NCBI GenBank assembly: GCA_043762325.1
Contig: JAYUMU010000048.1
Location: 1-30,518, forward strand
DNA length: 30,518 bases
Source: JANXSS01 sp025356535
GTDB lineage: Bacteria > Pseudomonadota > Gammaproteobacteria > Burkholderiales > Burkholderiaceae_D
Reading direction: 5' to 3'
The notes beneath the pieces are model-generated. The model was not told the origin of the DNA, did not search any database, and saw nothing but the letters and a program-made list of their open reading frames with translations. Position 1 is the first letter of the stretch. Every line of letters starts with the position of its first letter. Below, piece after piece: positions 7,292-15,123 of this stretch. Made by a program: the position numbers and the translations under genes.

Positions 7292-8758
7292 GTGCCACTT
7301 ATTTCACCAAATTCGCTTGTGGGGTCGCCGACCCTCGCTACCGGCACAAGTGCGCCGCAGCAGGAGTGCGGCAATCTGCCGCAGGATCAATGCGCCGGCA
7401 GTCTGACACCGGAGCGGCAGCGCAAACGCGCCGCACTGGCATTGCATGCAGCGCTGCGCAGCGTCTCGCCAGTGCCGCCATCGGCATTTGCCGCCGCCTC
7501 GCATGGTGTCGCGTCACAGGCAAACAGCCCGGCAGCCGGCACGATGGCAGTGGCCGATCCGTCTGCGCCGCTTTGCCTGACTGCGGCCCAGCATGCCGAA
7601 TTGGCGGCGCTTTACGGCGACGCCGTCATTGCAAAGGCGCTTGCCCATGACTGCTTTGCCAACGTCGCCGCACTGCGACGCCAGCTGGCGCACGAAGCAA
7701 AAACCGAAATCACCCTGGCCGATTACGACCACATCGCCCCTTTCCTGCCTGCCGGCGACGACCGCATCGAGCAATCCGTCGTAAGCGCCGCCGGCAGCGA
7801 GCCCGGCGCCGTCGCCAGCCTGGAACGCACCAGCGTGGTCCACGCCGACGGGGCGATCAGCCAGCGAAGCATTTCACGCAATGCCCGGGGCGAGTGCATT
7901 GCGCTGAACGCAAGCGGCCGGTTCGGCGTGCCACCGGGCTGGACCGCCGAGGACAAGATGAGCCGGGGGGCCGATGGCGTGTTGAAGCTGCGCACGCGCT
8001 TCATCGGGCCGGCCGGCGAATCGGGCGTTGTCGTGCGCAGCTTCGACGGTACCACCCTGCATCTCGACAAGGCCTACAAGAGCACGCTGCCGACCCGGCT
8101 GGCCGGCGTTCCCGGCTTCGCGCGGCCGGTCGCCACCGTCAATTACATGACCGCGCGCGCCTGCCGGATTCTCGGCGTGACGGCGCAAAACCTGCAGCAG
8201 ATCAAGGTCAACCGGCTGCAGCATCGTCCGACGCTGGTGCATCTCGACTGGCTCATGCGCAACAATCCCGGCAAGAGCATCGCCGAGCTGATCGACCACA
8301 GCACCTGGGCCAAGACCTACATCCGCCAGACTGCCGAAATCGTCGGCCGGCGCACCGCGCCCGGTCCGGCGATCGAACCCGAAGGCAGCCGGGCATGGCA
8401 GGCAGCGCATCCTGGCGCGCCGCGGCGCGACTGGTCCTATCTGCAGAGGGAAACCGAGCGCCTGACGTTCAAGCACCTTACCCGGCAAAAGATCGTCAAG
8501 GTCGACGACGCCACAGGATGCTGGGAAACCAGCGCAGCCATGGCGCTGGCGTGCTACAAGGCGCAGCAGTGCGAGGGCCTGTCACCCGGCGAAGCAGCCC
8601 GGCGCAGCCAGGAAATCGATGCGTTGCTGCAGGCACGGCTGGCGGCGATCGGCGCGGAAGAGAGCGGCCTGCGCAGCCGCTATGGCATGGCGCCGCAGCG
8701 GGTGCCGGCGCAGATCAACTTCGACGTGACCTACCGTACGATTGCACACGAGACCTGA
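7292..8758 (+). CDS. Hypothetical protein, 488 residues, in the ffs-dnaX gap
   Basis: I do not recognise this protein. The GTG at 7292 is chosen because AGGAA stands 5 bases before it; a GTG at 7253 has no such site. The first 30 residues are rich in Ser, Pro, Thr and Gly without a hydrophobic core, so there is no Sec signal and no membrane segment. Residues about 35-135 are Ala-rich and helical-looking. From about 160 to 480 the sequence is ordinary globular protein with conserved-looking blocks, for example the stretch with LDKAYKSTLP, the one with VNYMTARACRILGV and a C-terminal TGCWETSAAMALACY segment. The N-terminal style resembles secreted effectors of specialised secretion systems, but no secretion gene or immunity gene is next to it, so that is only a guess. 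The 245 bases between ffs and this start hold two direct GTGCATT repeats (7165-7171 and 7176-7182) and no clear promoter. Confidence 0.75.
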   Translation: MPLISPNSLVGSPTLATGTSAPQQECGNLPQDQCAGSLTPERQRKRAALALHAALRSVSPVPPSAFAAASHGVASQANSPAAGTMAVADPSAPLCLTAAQHAELAALYGDAVIAKALAHDCFANVAALRRQLAHEAKTEITLADYDHIAPFLPAGDDRIEQSVVSAAGSEPGAVASLERTSVVHADGAISQRSISRNARGECIALNASGRFGVPPGWTAEDKMSRGADGVLKLRTRFIGPAGESGVVVRSFDGTTLHLDKAYKSTLPTRLAGVPGFARPVATVNYMTARACRILGVTAQNLQQIKVNRLQHRPTLVHLDWLMRNNPGKSIAELIDHSTWAKTYIRQTAEIVGRRTAPGPAIEPEGSRAWQAAHPGAPRRDWSYLQRETERLTFKHLTRQKIVKVDDATGCWETSAAMALACYKAQQCEGLSPGEAARRSQEIDALLQARLAAIGAEESGLRSRYGMAPQRVPAQINFDVTYRTIAHET

Positions 8759-8800
8759 GCGGAGCGCGAAGACATGCCGATGGGAATGCCGGCGGTCGGG

Positions 8801-8806
8801 TAAAAT
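8801..8806 (+). promoter_or_regulatory. Putative -10 element upstream of dnaX
   Basis: TAAAAT in the context GGGTAAAATG lies 31 bases before the dnaX start, in a 78-base gap after the preceding gene. It resembles the ffs -10 closely. No -35 match is visible at 16-18 bases upstream, so the call is tentative. Confidence 0.35.
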
Positions 8807-8836
8807 GCAGCGCAAACCCTACCGTCGGTGCCCCTC

Positions 8837-10927
8837 ATGTCTTATCAAGTTCTGGCACGTAAATATCGCCCCAAAGGTTTCGATACGCTGGTGGGCCAGG
8901 AGCATGTCGTGCGCGCCTTGTCGCATGCGCTCGACAGTGGCCGTCTGCATCATGCCTATCTCTTTACCGGCACCCGCGGTGTCGGCAAGACCACGTTGTC
9001 GCGCATTCTTGCCAAGGCCTTCAATTGCCATGGCCCGGACGGCAATGGCGGCGTCACCAGCCGGCCCTGTGGCGTCTGCGACGCGTGCACGGCGATCGAT
9101 GCCGGTCGCTTCGTCGATTACATCGAGATCGATGCCGCCTCCAACCGGGGCGTCGACGAGATGGCGCAGCTGCTGGAGCAGGCGGTGTATGCGCCGTCGA
9201 ATGCGCGCTTCAAGGTCTACATGATCGACGAAGTCCACATGCTCACCAATCATGCCTTCAACGCCATGCTGAAGACGCTGGAAGAGCCGCCGGCGCATGT
9301 CAAATTCATCCTGGCCACGACCGATCCGCAAAAGATTCCGGTCACCGTCCTGTCGCGCTGCCTGCAATTCAATCTCAAGCAGATGCCGCCGGCGCAGATC
9401 GTCGCCCACCTCACCGATATCCTCGGCCAGGAAGCAATTGCCTTCGAGACGCCGGCCTTGCGCCTGCTGGCGCAGGGCGCGCATGGCTCGATGCGCGATG
9501 CGCTGTCGCTGACCGACCAGGCGATTGCCTACGCCGCCGGCAACGTCACCCTCGAAGCGGTACAGGGCATGCTGGGCGCGCTCGATCAATCGTTTTTGGT
9601 GCGCATCCTCGACGCACTGGCGCTTCGCGACGGCGCCGCCCTGATCGCGATTGCCGACGACATGGCAACGCGCAGCCTGTCCTACAATGCCGCCTTGCAG
9701 GATATCGGCTCGCTGCTGCATCGCGTCGCCCTGGCCCAGACCGTGCCTGCGGCGCTTGCCGAGGACTTGCCGGAACGCCCCGACATACTGCGCCTGGCAG
9801 GGCTGTTCGAGGCAGATGAAATCCAGCTCTTCTACCAGATCGCCGTCCATGGCAGGAATGAACTCGGGCTGGCGCCGGACGACTTCGCCGGCTTTTCGAT
9901 GACGCTGCTGCGGATGCTGGCGTTTCGCCCAGGCATGGGTGCGGCCGATGGCGGCGGCGGTCGCGCGTCAACTGCCGGCGCGCCGGCGACGCTGCCGGCG
10001 GCCGAGCGCACGGCGCCGCCTGGTGCGGCGTCGGCGGCAAAGGTGCCGGCCGGCCGCGCCAGCGCAGCACTGGCCGCCGCAGCACCGATTGCCCGCGCCG
10101 TCGTCGTGCCGCCGTCTGCCGCAGCACCGGGGCGCGACGGTGGCGCCATCAGTCCGGCGCGCGCGGCATTGAATGCGGCCCGCGGCGGCGTCAAGGCGCC
10201 CAGCGCGCTCGACCTGCCGCCAGCGCCGGCAAGTTCCGACGCGGCAACGGCACGGCTGGCGGTGCAGGCGGTGCCCGCCCCGGTCGACATCGCACCGGCG
10301 CCGCCCTGGGACGACGATCCCGCGCCAACCGAGGAACGCGCCAGGGCGGCGGTGCCGCCAGCGCCATGGCAAGCGCCAGCGATGCCTGTGGCGGCGCCAC
10401 GGCCGCAAGCACCGGCCGCGGCCGTCCCGCCACCGCCACAAGCACCGGTCGCGGCCGTGCCGCCACCGCCGCGACCGCCTCAAGCGCCGGCTGCGGCCGT
10501 CCCGCCACCGGTCCACATGCCCGTTGCCTCGCTCGGCTGGGACGGCAACTGGCCGGAACTGGCAAAGGTCCTGCCGGTGCGCGGCGTGATACAGCAGCTC
10601 GCGCAGCAAAGCGAATTGTTAGAATGCGAACAGCAGGGCGAGGTCACCTGCATGCAGTTGCAGGTGGTAATCGAGACATTGCGGGCGCCCGGCACGGTGG
10701 AAAAGCTCGCCGCTGCCTTGAGCGCGCATTTTTCCAGGACCGTTCGCATCGAAACCCGGCGCGGCGCCGTGCAGCACAGCGCAAACCTGGTGTTGCAGGC
10801 AGAGCGCGCAGTACGTCAGCGCGAGGCCGAGCAATCGATGCAGGACGATCCGTTTGTACAGACACTGATGCGTGAATTCGGCGCGACCATCGTGCCGGGT
10901 TCGGTCAAACCGGTTCCGTTAAATTAA
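8837..10927 (+). CDS. dnaX: DNA polymerase III subunit tau/gamma
   Basis: DnaX is the ATPase motor of the clamp loader that places the beta clamp on primed DNA and tethers the polymerase cores. Residues 1 to about 360 are the AAA+ and collar domains. They show Walker A GTRGVGKTT (45-53), the zinc module with C64, C78, C81 and C84, Walker B VYMIDEVHML and sensor 1 ILATTDPQKIP. Residues about 365-560 form a long Ala/Pro-rich linker with short tandem repeats, and a tau-specific C-terminal domain follows to residue 696. ATG 8837 (MSYQVLARKYRP) is the standard N-terminus; the GTG at 8828 adds only three residues. I see no A-AAA-AAG type slippery site at the domain III/IV boundary, so a frameshifted gamma form is not predicted. 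It heads dnaX-ybaB-recR. Confidence 0.96.
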   Translation: MSYQVLARKYRPKGFDTLVGQEHVVRALSHALDSGRLHHAYLFTGTRGVGKTTLSRILAKAFNCHGPDGNGGVTSRPCGVCDACTAIDAGRFVDYIEIDAASNRGVDEMAQLLEQAVYAPSNARFKVYMIDEVHMLTNHAFNAMLKTLEEPPAHVKFILATTDPQKIPVTVLSRCLQFNLKQMPPAQIVAHLTDILGQEAIAFETPALRLLAQGAHGSMRDALSLTDQAIAYAAGNVTLEAVQGMLGALDQSFLVRILDALALRDGAALIAIADDMATRSLSYNAALQDIGSLLHRVALAQTVPAALAEDLPERPDILRLAGLFEADEIQLFYQIAVHGRNELGLAPDDFAGFSMTLLRMLAFRPGMGAADGGGGRASTAGAPATLPAAERTAPPGAASAAKVPAGRASAALAAAAPIARAVVVPPSAAAPGRDGGAISPARAALNAARGGVKAPSALDLPPAPASSDAATARLAVQAVPAPVDIAPAPPWDDDPAPTEERARAAVPPAPWQAPAMPVAAPRPQAPAAAVPPPPQAPVAAVPPPPRPPQAPAAAVPPPVHMPVASLGWDGNWPELAKVLPVRGVIQQLAQQSELLECEQQGEVTCMQLQVVIETLRAPGTVEKLAAALSAHFSRTVRIETRRGAVQHSANLVLQAERAVRQREAEQSMQDDPFVQTLMREFGATIVPGSVKPVPLN
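10406..10510 (+). repeat. In-frame tandem repeat in the DnaX linker
   Basis: Three imperfect copies of a unit coding QAPAAAVPPPP occupy 10406-10438, 10439-10471 and 10481-10510, the last one separated by nine bases coding RPP. The repeat length is 33 bases, so copy-number change would keep the frame. The product is a flexible proline-rich segment, residues about 524-558. Confidence 0.8.
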
Positions 10928-10939
10928 CAGGAGTTCACC

Positions 10940-11266
10940 ATGATGAAGAACCAGCTTTCCGGCCTGATGAAGCAGGCGCAGGCGATGCAGGACAACATGA
11001 AGAAGATGCAGGACGAGCTGGCGATGGTCGAGGTCGAAGGACAGTCCGGCGCCGGCCTGGTCAGGATCACCATGACCTGCAAGTTCGGCGTCAAGCGGGT
11101 CGCGATCGATCCCTCGCTGCTGGCCGAAGACAAGGACATGCTGGAGGACCTGGTGGCGGCCGCCTTCAACGATGCGGTGCGCAAGGCCGAAGCGACGTCG
11201 GCCGAGAAGATGGCAGGCATCACGGCGGGCATGCCGCTGCCGGCCGGCTTCAAGATGCCGTTCTGA
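10940..11266 (+). CDS. ybaB: YbaB/EbfC family nucleoid-associated protein
   Basis: The 108-residue protein matches the YbaB/EbfC family, small dimeric DNA-binding proteins with a tweezer-like fold. It shows the family blocks LMKQAQAMQDNMKKMQ near the N-terminus, VEGQSGAGLVRITMTCKFGVKRVAIDPSLL in the middle and LVAAAFNDAVRKAE in the C-terminal helix. AGGAG at 10929-10933 stands 6 bases before ATG 10940; a second ATG follows directly. The start is 12 bases after the dnaX stop, and recR follows after 77 bases, the classic dnaX-ybaB-recR order. Its precise cellular job remains loosely defined for the family; a role alongside recombinational repair is suggested by this conserved linkage. Confidence 0.95.
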   Translation: MMKNQLSGLMKQAQAMQDNMKKMQDELAMVEVEGQSGAGLVRITMTCKFGVKRVAIDPSLLAEDKDMLEDLVAAAFNDAVRKAEATSAEKMAGITAGMPLPAGFKMPF

Positions 11267-11343
11267 ATGGCACGATTGCCCCACTGCGCACACCTCGGCA
11301 TGACCGCGCCTGACGCCCGCTGCGGCGCAACGCAGGCAATTGC

Positions 11344-11940
11344 GTGAAGACGCCGTCGACCCTCGACATGCTCACCGACGCGCTGCGCCGCCTGCCCGGC
11401 GTCGGCCCGAAGTCGGCCCAGCGCATGGCGTATCACCTGATGCAGCATGACCGCGACGGTGCGGCGCTGCTCTCGCGCGCGCTTGGCCTGGCGGTCGAAC
11501 GCATCCATCACTGCGCCTTGTGCAACACCTTCACCGAACGCGAGGTGTGCGAAACGTGCCTGGATGCGGAACGCAATCCGGCATTGCTGTGCGTGGTGGA
11601 GACGCCGGCCGACCAGCTGATGATCGAGCAGACGCTGACCTTCAAGGGCCTGTACTTCGTGCTCATGGGCCGGCTTTCGCCGCTCGACGGCATCGGCCCG
11701 AAGGACATTCATCTCGACAAGCTGATCGGCCGTGCAACCGACGGCGTGGTGCGCGAAGTGGTGCTGGCGACGAACTTCACCAACGAGGGCGAGGCCACCG
11801 CGCACTACATCAGCGAGACATTGAAGGTCCGTGGCCTGCAGGTGTCGCGCCTGGCGCGCGGCGTGCCGGTCGGCGGCGAACTCGAATACGTCGACGCCGG
11901 CACGATTGCCCGCGCCATGCTCGACAGGCGGGCGACATGA
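11344..11940 (+). CDS. recR: Recombination mediator protein RecR
   Basis: RecR works with RecO (and RecF) to load RecA on SSB-covered gapped DNA. The 198-residue product has the helix-hairpin-helix RRLPGVGPKSAQRMA (about 15-29), a four-cysteine zinc finger at C57, C60, C69 and C72, a Toprim domain starting CVVETPAD with E86, and the C-terminal Walker-B-like region with LARGVPVGGELEYVD. The start is a GTG at 11344 giving the normal N-terminus MKTPSTLDML; no strong Shine-Dalgarno is seen. The stop overlaps the start of the CoA transferase by four bases (ATGA), so these two are likely cotranscribed although functionally unrelated. Confidence 0.96.
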   Translation: MKTPSTLDMLTDALRRLPGVGPKSAQRMAYHLMQHDRDGAALLSRALGLAVERIHHCALCNTFTEREVCETCLDAERNPALLCVVETPADQLMIEQTLTFKGLYFVLMGRLSPLDGIGPKDIHLDKLIGRATDGVVREVVLATNFTNEGEATAHYISETLKVRGLQVSRLARGVPVGGELEYVDAGTIARAMLDRRAT

Positions 11941-13175
11941 CAGCGAAACCGGGGCCGCTTGCCGGCATCAAGGTACTCGAACTCGGCACCCTGATCGCCG
12001 GGCCGTTCTGCTCGCGCATGCTGGCCGAATTCGGCGCAGAAGTGATCAAGATCGAGTCGCCCGACGGTGGCGACCCGATCCGGCAGTGGCGCGTCCTGAA
12101 GGACGGCACCTCGCTGTGGTGGTCGGTGCAGGCCCGCAACAAGAAAAGCATCACCCTGAATCTCAAGCAGGCGCAGGCGCAGGCGATTGCCCGCCGTCTG
12201 GCGCTCGACGCCGATGTCATCATCGAGAACTACCGGCCGGGCGTGCTGGAGAAATGGCAGCTCGGCTACGCCGCGCTTGCCGCGATCAATCCGGCCACCG
12301 TGATGGTGCGTCTGTCGGGCTACGGCCAGACCGGGCCGCTGAAGGACTCGCCGGGTTTCGGCGCGATCGGCGAATCGATGGGCGGACTGCGATATGTGTC
12401 CGGCCATGCCGATCGGCCGCCGGTGCGCGTCGGCATCTCGATCGGCGATTCGGTCGCAGCCTTGCACGGCGTGATCGGCGCCATGATGGCGCTGCGCCAC
12501 CGGGATGCGACCGGCGGGCGCTGGAACGGCAAAGAGGGCGCCGACTGCATTGCAGGGCAGGGCCAGATGGTCGATGTCGCGCTGTATGAATCGGTGTTCA
12601 ACCTGATGGAGTCGCTGGTGCCGGAGTTCGATCATGCCGGCGTGGTGCGCGAGCGTACCGGCGGCGCACTGCCCGGCATCGTGCCATCGAACACCTACAC
12701 CACCGGCGACCGCGAAAACATCGTCATTGCCGGCAATGGCGACGCCATCTTCAAGCGCCTGATGCGGGCAATCGGGCGCGACGACCTGGCCGACGACCCG
12801 GCGCTGACGCGCAACGACGGCCGGGTGCCGCGTACCGTCGAGATCGACGCGGCGATTTCGGCCTGGTGCGCGACCCAGACCATTGCCACCGCACTGGCGG
12901 CGTTGCAGGCAGCCGACGTGCCGGTCGGGAAAATCTATTCGGTGCGCGACATGATGAGCGATCCGCACTATCTGGCGCGCAACATGTTCGAACAGCACGC
13001 CTTTGCCGACGGCACGCCGATCAAGCTGCCGGCGATCATGCCGAAACTCTCGGCCACGCCCGGCCAGACGCGCTGGCTCGGGCCGACGTTGGGCGAGCAC
13101 AATGCGGAGGTGCTGGGCGGGCTCGGGTATGATCCAGCGGCCATTGCGCAGCTGCGCGCCGATGGCGTGATCTGA
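11937..13175 (+). CDS. CaiB/BaiF family (class III) CoA transferase
   Basis: Class III CoA transferases move CoA between carboxylic acids through an aspartyl-CoA intermediate in interlocked dimers. The 412-residue product has the N-terminal signature GIKVLELGTLIAGPFCSRMLAEFGAEVIKIE, the NKKSITLNL strand, YRPGVLEKWQLGY, and the catalytic aspartate at D171 in SIGDSVAALHG. The C-terminal domain keeps GQMVDVALYESVF and PGIVPSNTY. Between residues about 195 and 208 there is a short segment (starting RWNGKEGADC) that I do not expect from typical members, where a simple turn joins the helix to GQMVDV. The substrate cannot be told from sequence. The start overlaps recR by ATGA. An ABC importer follows after 57 bases, which could supply a carboxylate, but no direct link is shown. 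Confidence 0.93.
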   Translation: MTAKPGPLAGIKVLELGTLIAGPFCSRMLAEFGAEVIKIESPDGGDPIRQWRVLKDGTSLWWSVQARNKKSITLNLKQAQAQAIARRLALDADVIIENYRPGVLEKWQLGYAALAAINPATVMVRLSGYGQTGPLKDSPGFGAIGESMGGLRYVSGHADRPPVRVGISIGDSVAALHGVIGAMMALRHRDATGGRWNGKEGADCIAGQGQMVDVALYESVFNLMESLVPEFDHAGVVRERTGGALPGIVPSNTYTTGDRENIVIAGNGDAIFKRLMRAIGRDDLADDPALTRNDGRVPRTVEIDAAISAWCATQTIATALAALQAADVPVGKIYSVRDMMSDPHYLARNMFEQHAFADGTPIKLPAIMPKLSATPGQTRWLGPTLGEHNAEVLGGLGYDPAAIAQLRADGVI

Positions 13176-13232
13176 CGATTCAGGCAGGACAAATCATAAA
13201 AGTCCGCAGAGGACATGATGGAGAGAGACAGC

Positions 13233-14270
13233 ATGAAATTCAACTGGAAGCAGTTTGCCATCGCGCTCGGGCTGTTCCTGCTCGGCTATTTCACCTTCAA
13301 CGGCAATCTGTTCGCCCAGACGCTGGAAAAGCCGCGGGTGGCCATTGCCGTCGGCGGCAAGAACCTGCTGTATTACCTGCCGCTCACAGTTGCGGAACAG
13401 CTCGGCTATTTCAAGGATGAAGGCCTGCAGGTCGAGATCAGCGACTTTGCCGGCGGCGCCAAGGCGCTGCAGGCATTGGTTGGCGGCAGCGCCGATGTGG
13501 TCTCGGGCGCCTATGAGCACACCATCAACATGCAGGCGAAAGGCCAGACGATCACCGCCTTCGTGCTGCAGGGCAGGGCGCCGCAGATCGTCTTCGGCGT
13601 TTCCAACAAGACCATGCCGAACTACAAAACCATTGCCGACCTGAAGGGCAAGAAGATCGGCGTCACCGCACCGGGCTCGTCGACCAACATGGTGGCCAAC
13701 TTCGTGCTGGCAAAGGGTGGGCTGAAGCCGAGCGACGTGTCCTTCATCGGCGTAGGCGCGGCTGCCGGCGCGCTGTCGGCACTGCGCTCGGGACAGATCG
13801 ACGCCATGTCGAACCTCGACCCGGTCAACGCCATGCTGGAGCAGAAAAACGAGATCCGCGTCATTGCCGACACCCGCACGTTGAAGGACACCGCCGCGCT
13901 GTTCGGCGGGCCGATGCCGGCCGCATCGCTCTATGCGCCGGAAGCCTTCCTGAAAAAATATCCGAATACCTCGCAGGCGCTGGCCAACGCAATGGTGCGC
14001 GCCCTGAAATGGATACAGAAGGCGGGGCCGTCGGAAATCATCAAGGTCGTGCCGGAAAACTATCTGCTGGGCGACCGCGCCCTCTACATCGACGCCTTCA
14101 TGAAGATCCGCGAAGCGATCTCGCCCGACGGCAGCTTTCCGCCGGACGGTCCGCAGACCGCATTGAAAGCCCTGCAGGCCTTCGAGCCCGAGCTGGCGTC
14201 CAAAACCATCGACCTGTCGAAGACCTACACCAACGAGCTGGTCAAGAAGGCCAACGCGAAATACAAGTAG
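13233..14270 (+). CDS. ABC transporter substrate-binding protein, NitT/TauT type
   Basis: This is a periplasmic binding protein of the nitrate/sulfonate/taurine type (NMT1-like fold). It has a Sec signal peptide: basic MKFNWK, a hydrophobic core to about residue 22 and a likely cut near A28. The mature part starts PRVAIAVGGKNLLYYLP and contains AEQLGYFKDEGLQVEI, GGAKALQALVGGSADVVSGAY and ADLKGKKIGVTAPGSSTNMV, the usual pocket-forming blocks. ATG 13233 is chosen because GGAGAGAG ends 5 bases before it and it opens directly on the signal peptide; ATGs at 13215 and 13218 add only six or five polar residues. The mature ligand is unknown: candidates include sulfonates, thiamine-pyrimidine-like compounds or aromatic acids. 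It abuts the ATPase gene with no gap. Confidence 0.92.
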   Translation: MKFNWKQFAIALGLFLLGYFTFNGNLFAQTLEKPRVAIAVGGKNLLYYLPLTVAEQLGYFKDEGLQVEISDFAGGAKALQALVGGSADVVSGAYEHTINMQAKGQTITAFVLQGRAPQIVFGVSNKTMPNYKTIADLKGKKIGVTAPGSSTNMVANFVLAKGGLKPSDVSFIGVGAAAGALSALRSGQIDAMSNLDPVNAMLEQKNEIRVIADTRTLKDTAALFGGPMPAASLYAPEAFLKKYPNTSQALANAMVRALKWIQKAGPSEIIKVVPENYLLGDRALYIDAFMKIREAISPDGSFPPDGPQTALKALQAFEPELASKTIDLSKTYTNELVKKANAKYK

Positions 14271-15122
14271 ATGGCGACCACTTCCGCAGCAGATGGCGGC
14301 ACCGTTGCCGGCGTGATTCCGGCACTCTCGTTCATCGATGTCGGCTGCACCTTCGTCTCCGGCGACGATCCGACCCGGCGTTACACCGCCGTGGGCGAGA
14401 CCACCCTGCACATCGCGTCCGGCGAATTCGTCTCGGTGGTTGGTCCCACCGGCTGCGGCAAGTCGACGCTGCTCAACCTGGCCGCCGGCCTGCTGCAGCC
14501 GTCGACCGGCAGCGTGCGTGCCTTCGGCGAGCCGCTGACGGGACTGAACCGGCGCGCCGGCTACATGTTCCAGGCCGAAGCGCTGATGCCGTGGCGTAGC
14601 GCACTCGACAACGTGATCGCCGGCCTGGAATTTCGCGGCATGGCGCCGCAAGAGGCCCGCCGCGAAGGCGAGGCGTGGCTGGCGCGCGTCGGCCTGCAGG
14701 GTTTCGGCGAACGCTATCCGCATGAACTCTCCGGCGGCATGCGCAAGCGGGTCGCGCTGGCGCAGACGCTGATCCTCGACCCGGACATCATCCTGATGGA
14801 CGAGCCGTTTTCGGCGCTCGACATACAGACCCGCCAACTGATGGAAAATGAAGTGCTGGCGCTGTGGAGCGAGAAAAAGAAAGCCGTGCTCTTCATCACC
14901 CATGATCTGGACGAAGCCATCGGCATGTCGGACCGGGTGGTGGTGCTCTCGGCGGGGCCGGCGACGCATCCGATCGGCGAATTCACGATCGACCTGCCGC
15001 GCCCGCGCGACGTTGCCGAGATCCGCACCGATGCGCGCTTCGTGGCCCTGCATGCGCAGATCTGGTCGGTGCTGCGCGATGAAGTCCTGAAGGGCTACCG
15101 GCAGCAGAAGAAGGTGGCCTGA
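14271..15122 (+). CDS. ABC transporter ATP-binding protein, NitT/TauT type
   Basis: The 283-residue product is the energising ATPase of the importer. It has Walker A GPTGCGKST (58-66), the Q-loop glutamine at Q101 in YMFQAEALMPW, the ABC signature LSGGM (153-157), Walker B IILMDEP (173-179), the D-loop SALD and the switch histidine H211 in ITHDLDEA. The MPWRSALDNV sequence after the Q-loop is typical of the nitrate/taurine subfamily. The ATG follows the binding-protein stop without any spacer (TAGATG), which suggests translational coupling. The permease starts one base after its stop. Two to three such ATPases would pair with a permease dimer at the inner membrane. Confidence 0.95.
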   Translation: MATTSAADGGTVAGVIPALSFIDVGCTFVSGDDPTRRYTAVGETTLHIASGEFVSVVGPTGCGKSTLLNLAAGLLQPSTGSVRAFGEPLTGLNRRAGYMFQAEALMPWRSALDNVIAGLEFRGMAPQEARREGEAWLARVGLQGFGERYPHELSGGMRKRVALAQTLILDPDIILMDEPFSALDIQTRQLMENEVLALWSEKKKAVLFITHDLDEAIGMSDRVVVLSAGPATHPIGEFTIDLPRPRDVAEIRTDARFVALHAQIWSVLRDEVLKGYRQQKKVA

Positions 15123-15123
15123 G

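Noticed and set aside
7165..7650. Alternative reading frame (start ATG 7240) at the beginning of the unknown gene
   Set aside because: It ends at 7650 without recognisable domain, while the other frame runs on for 488 codons and has AGGAA 5 bases before its GTG.
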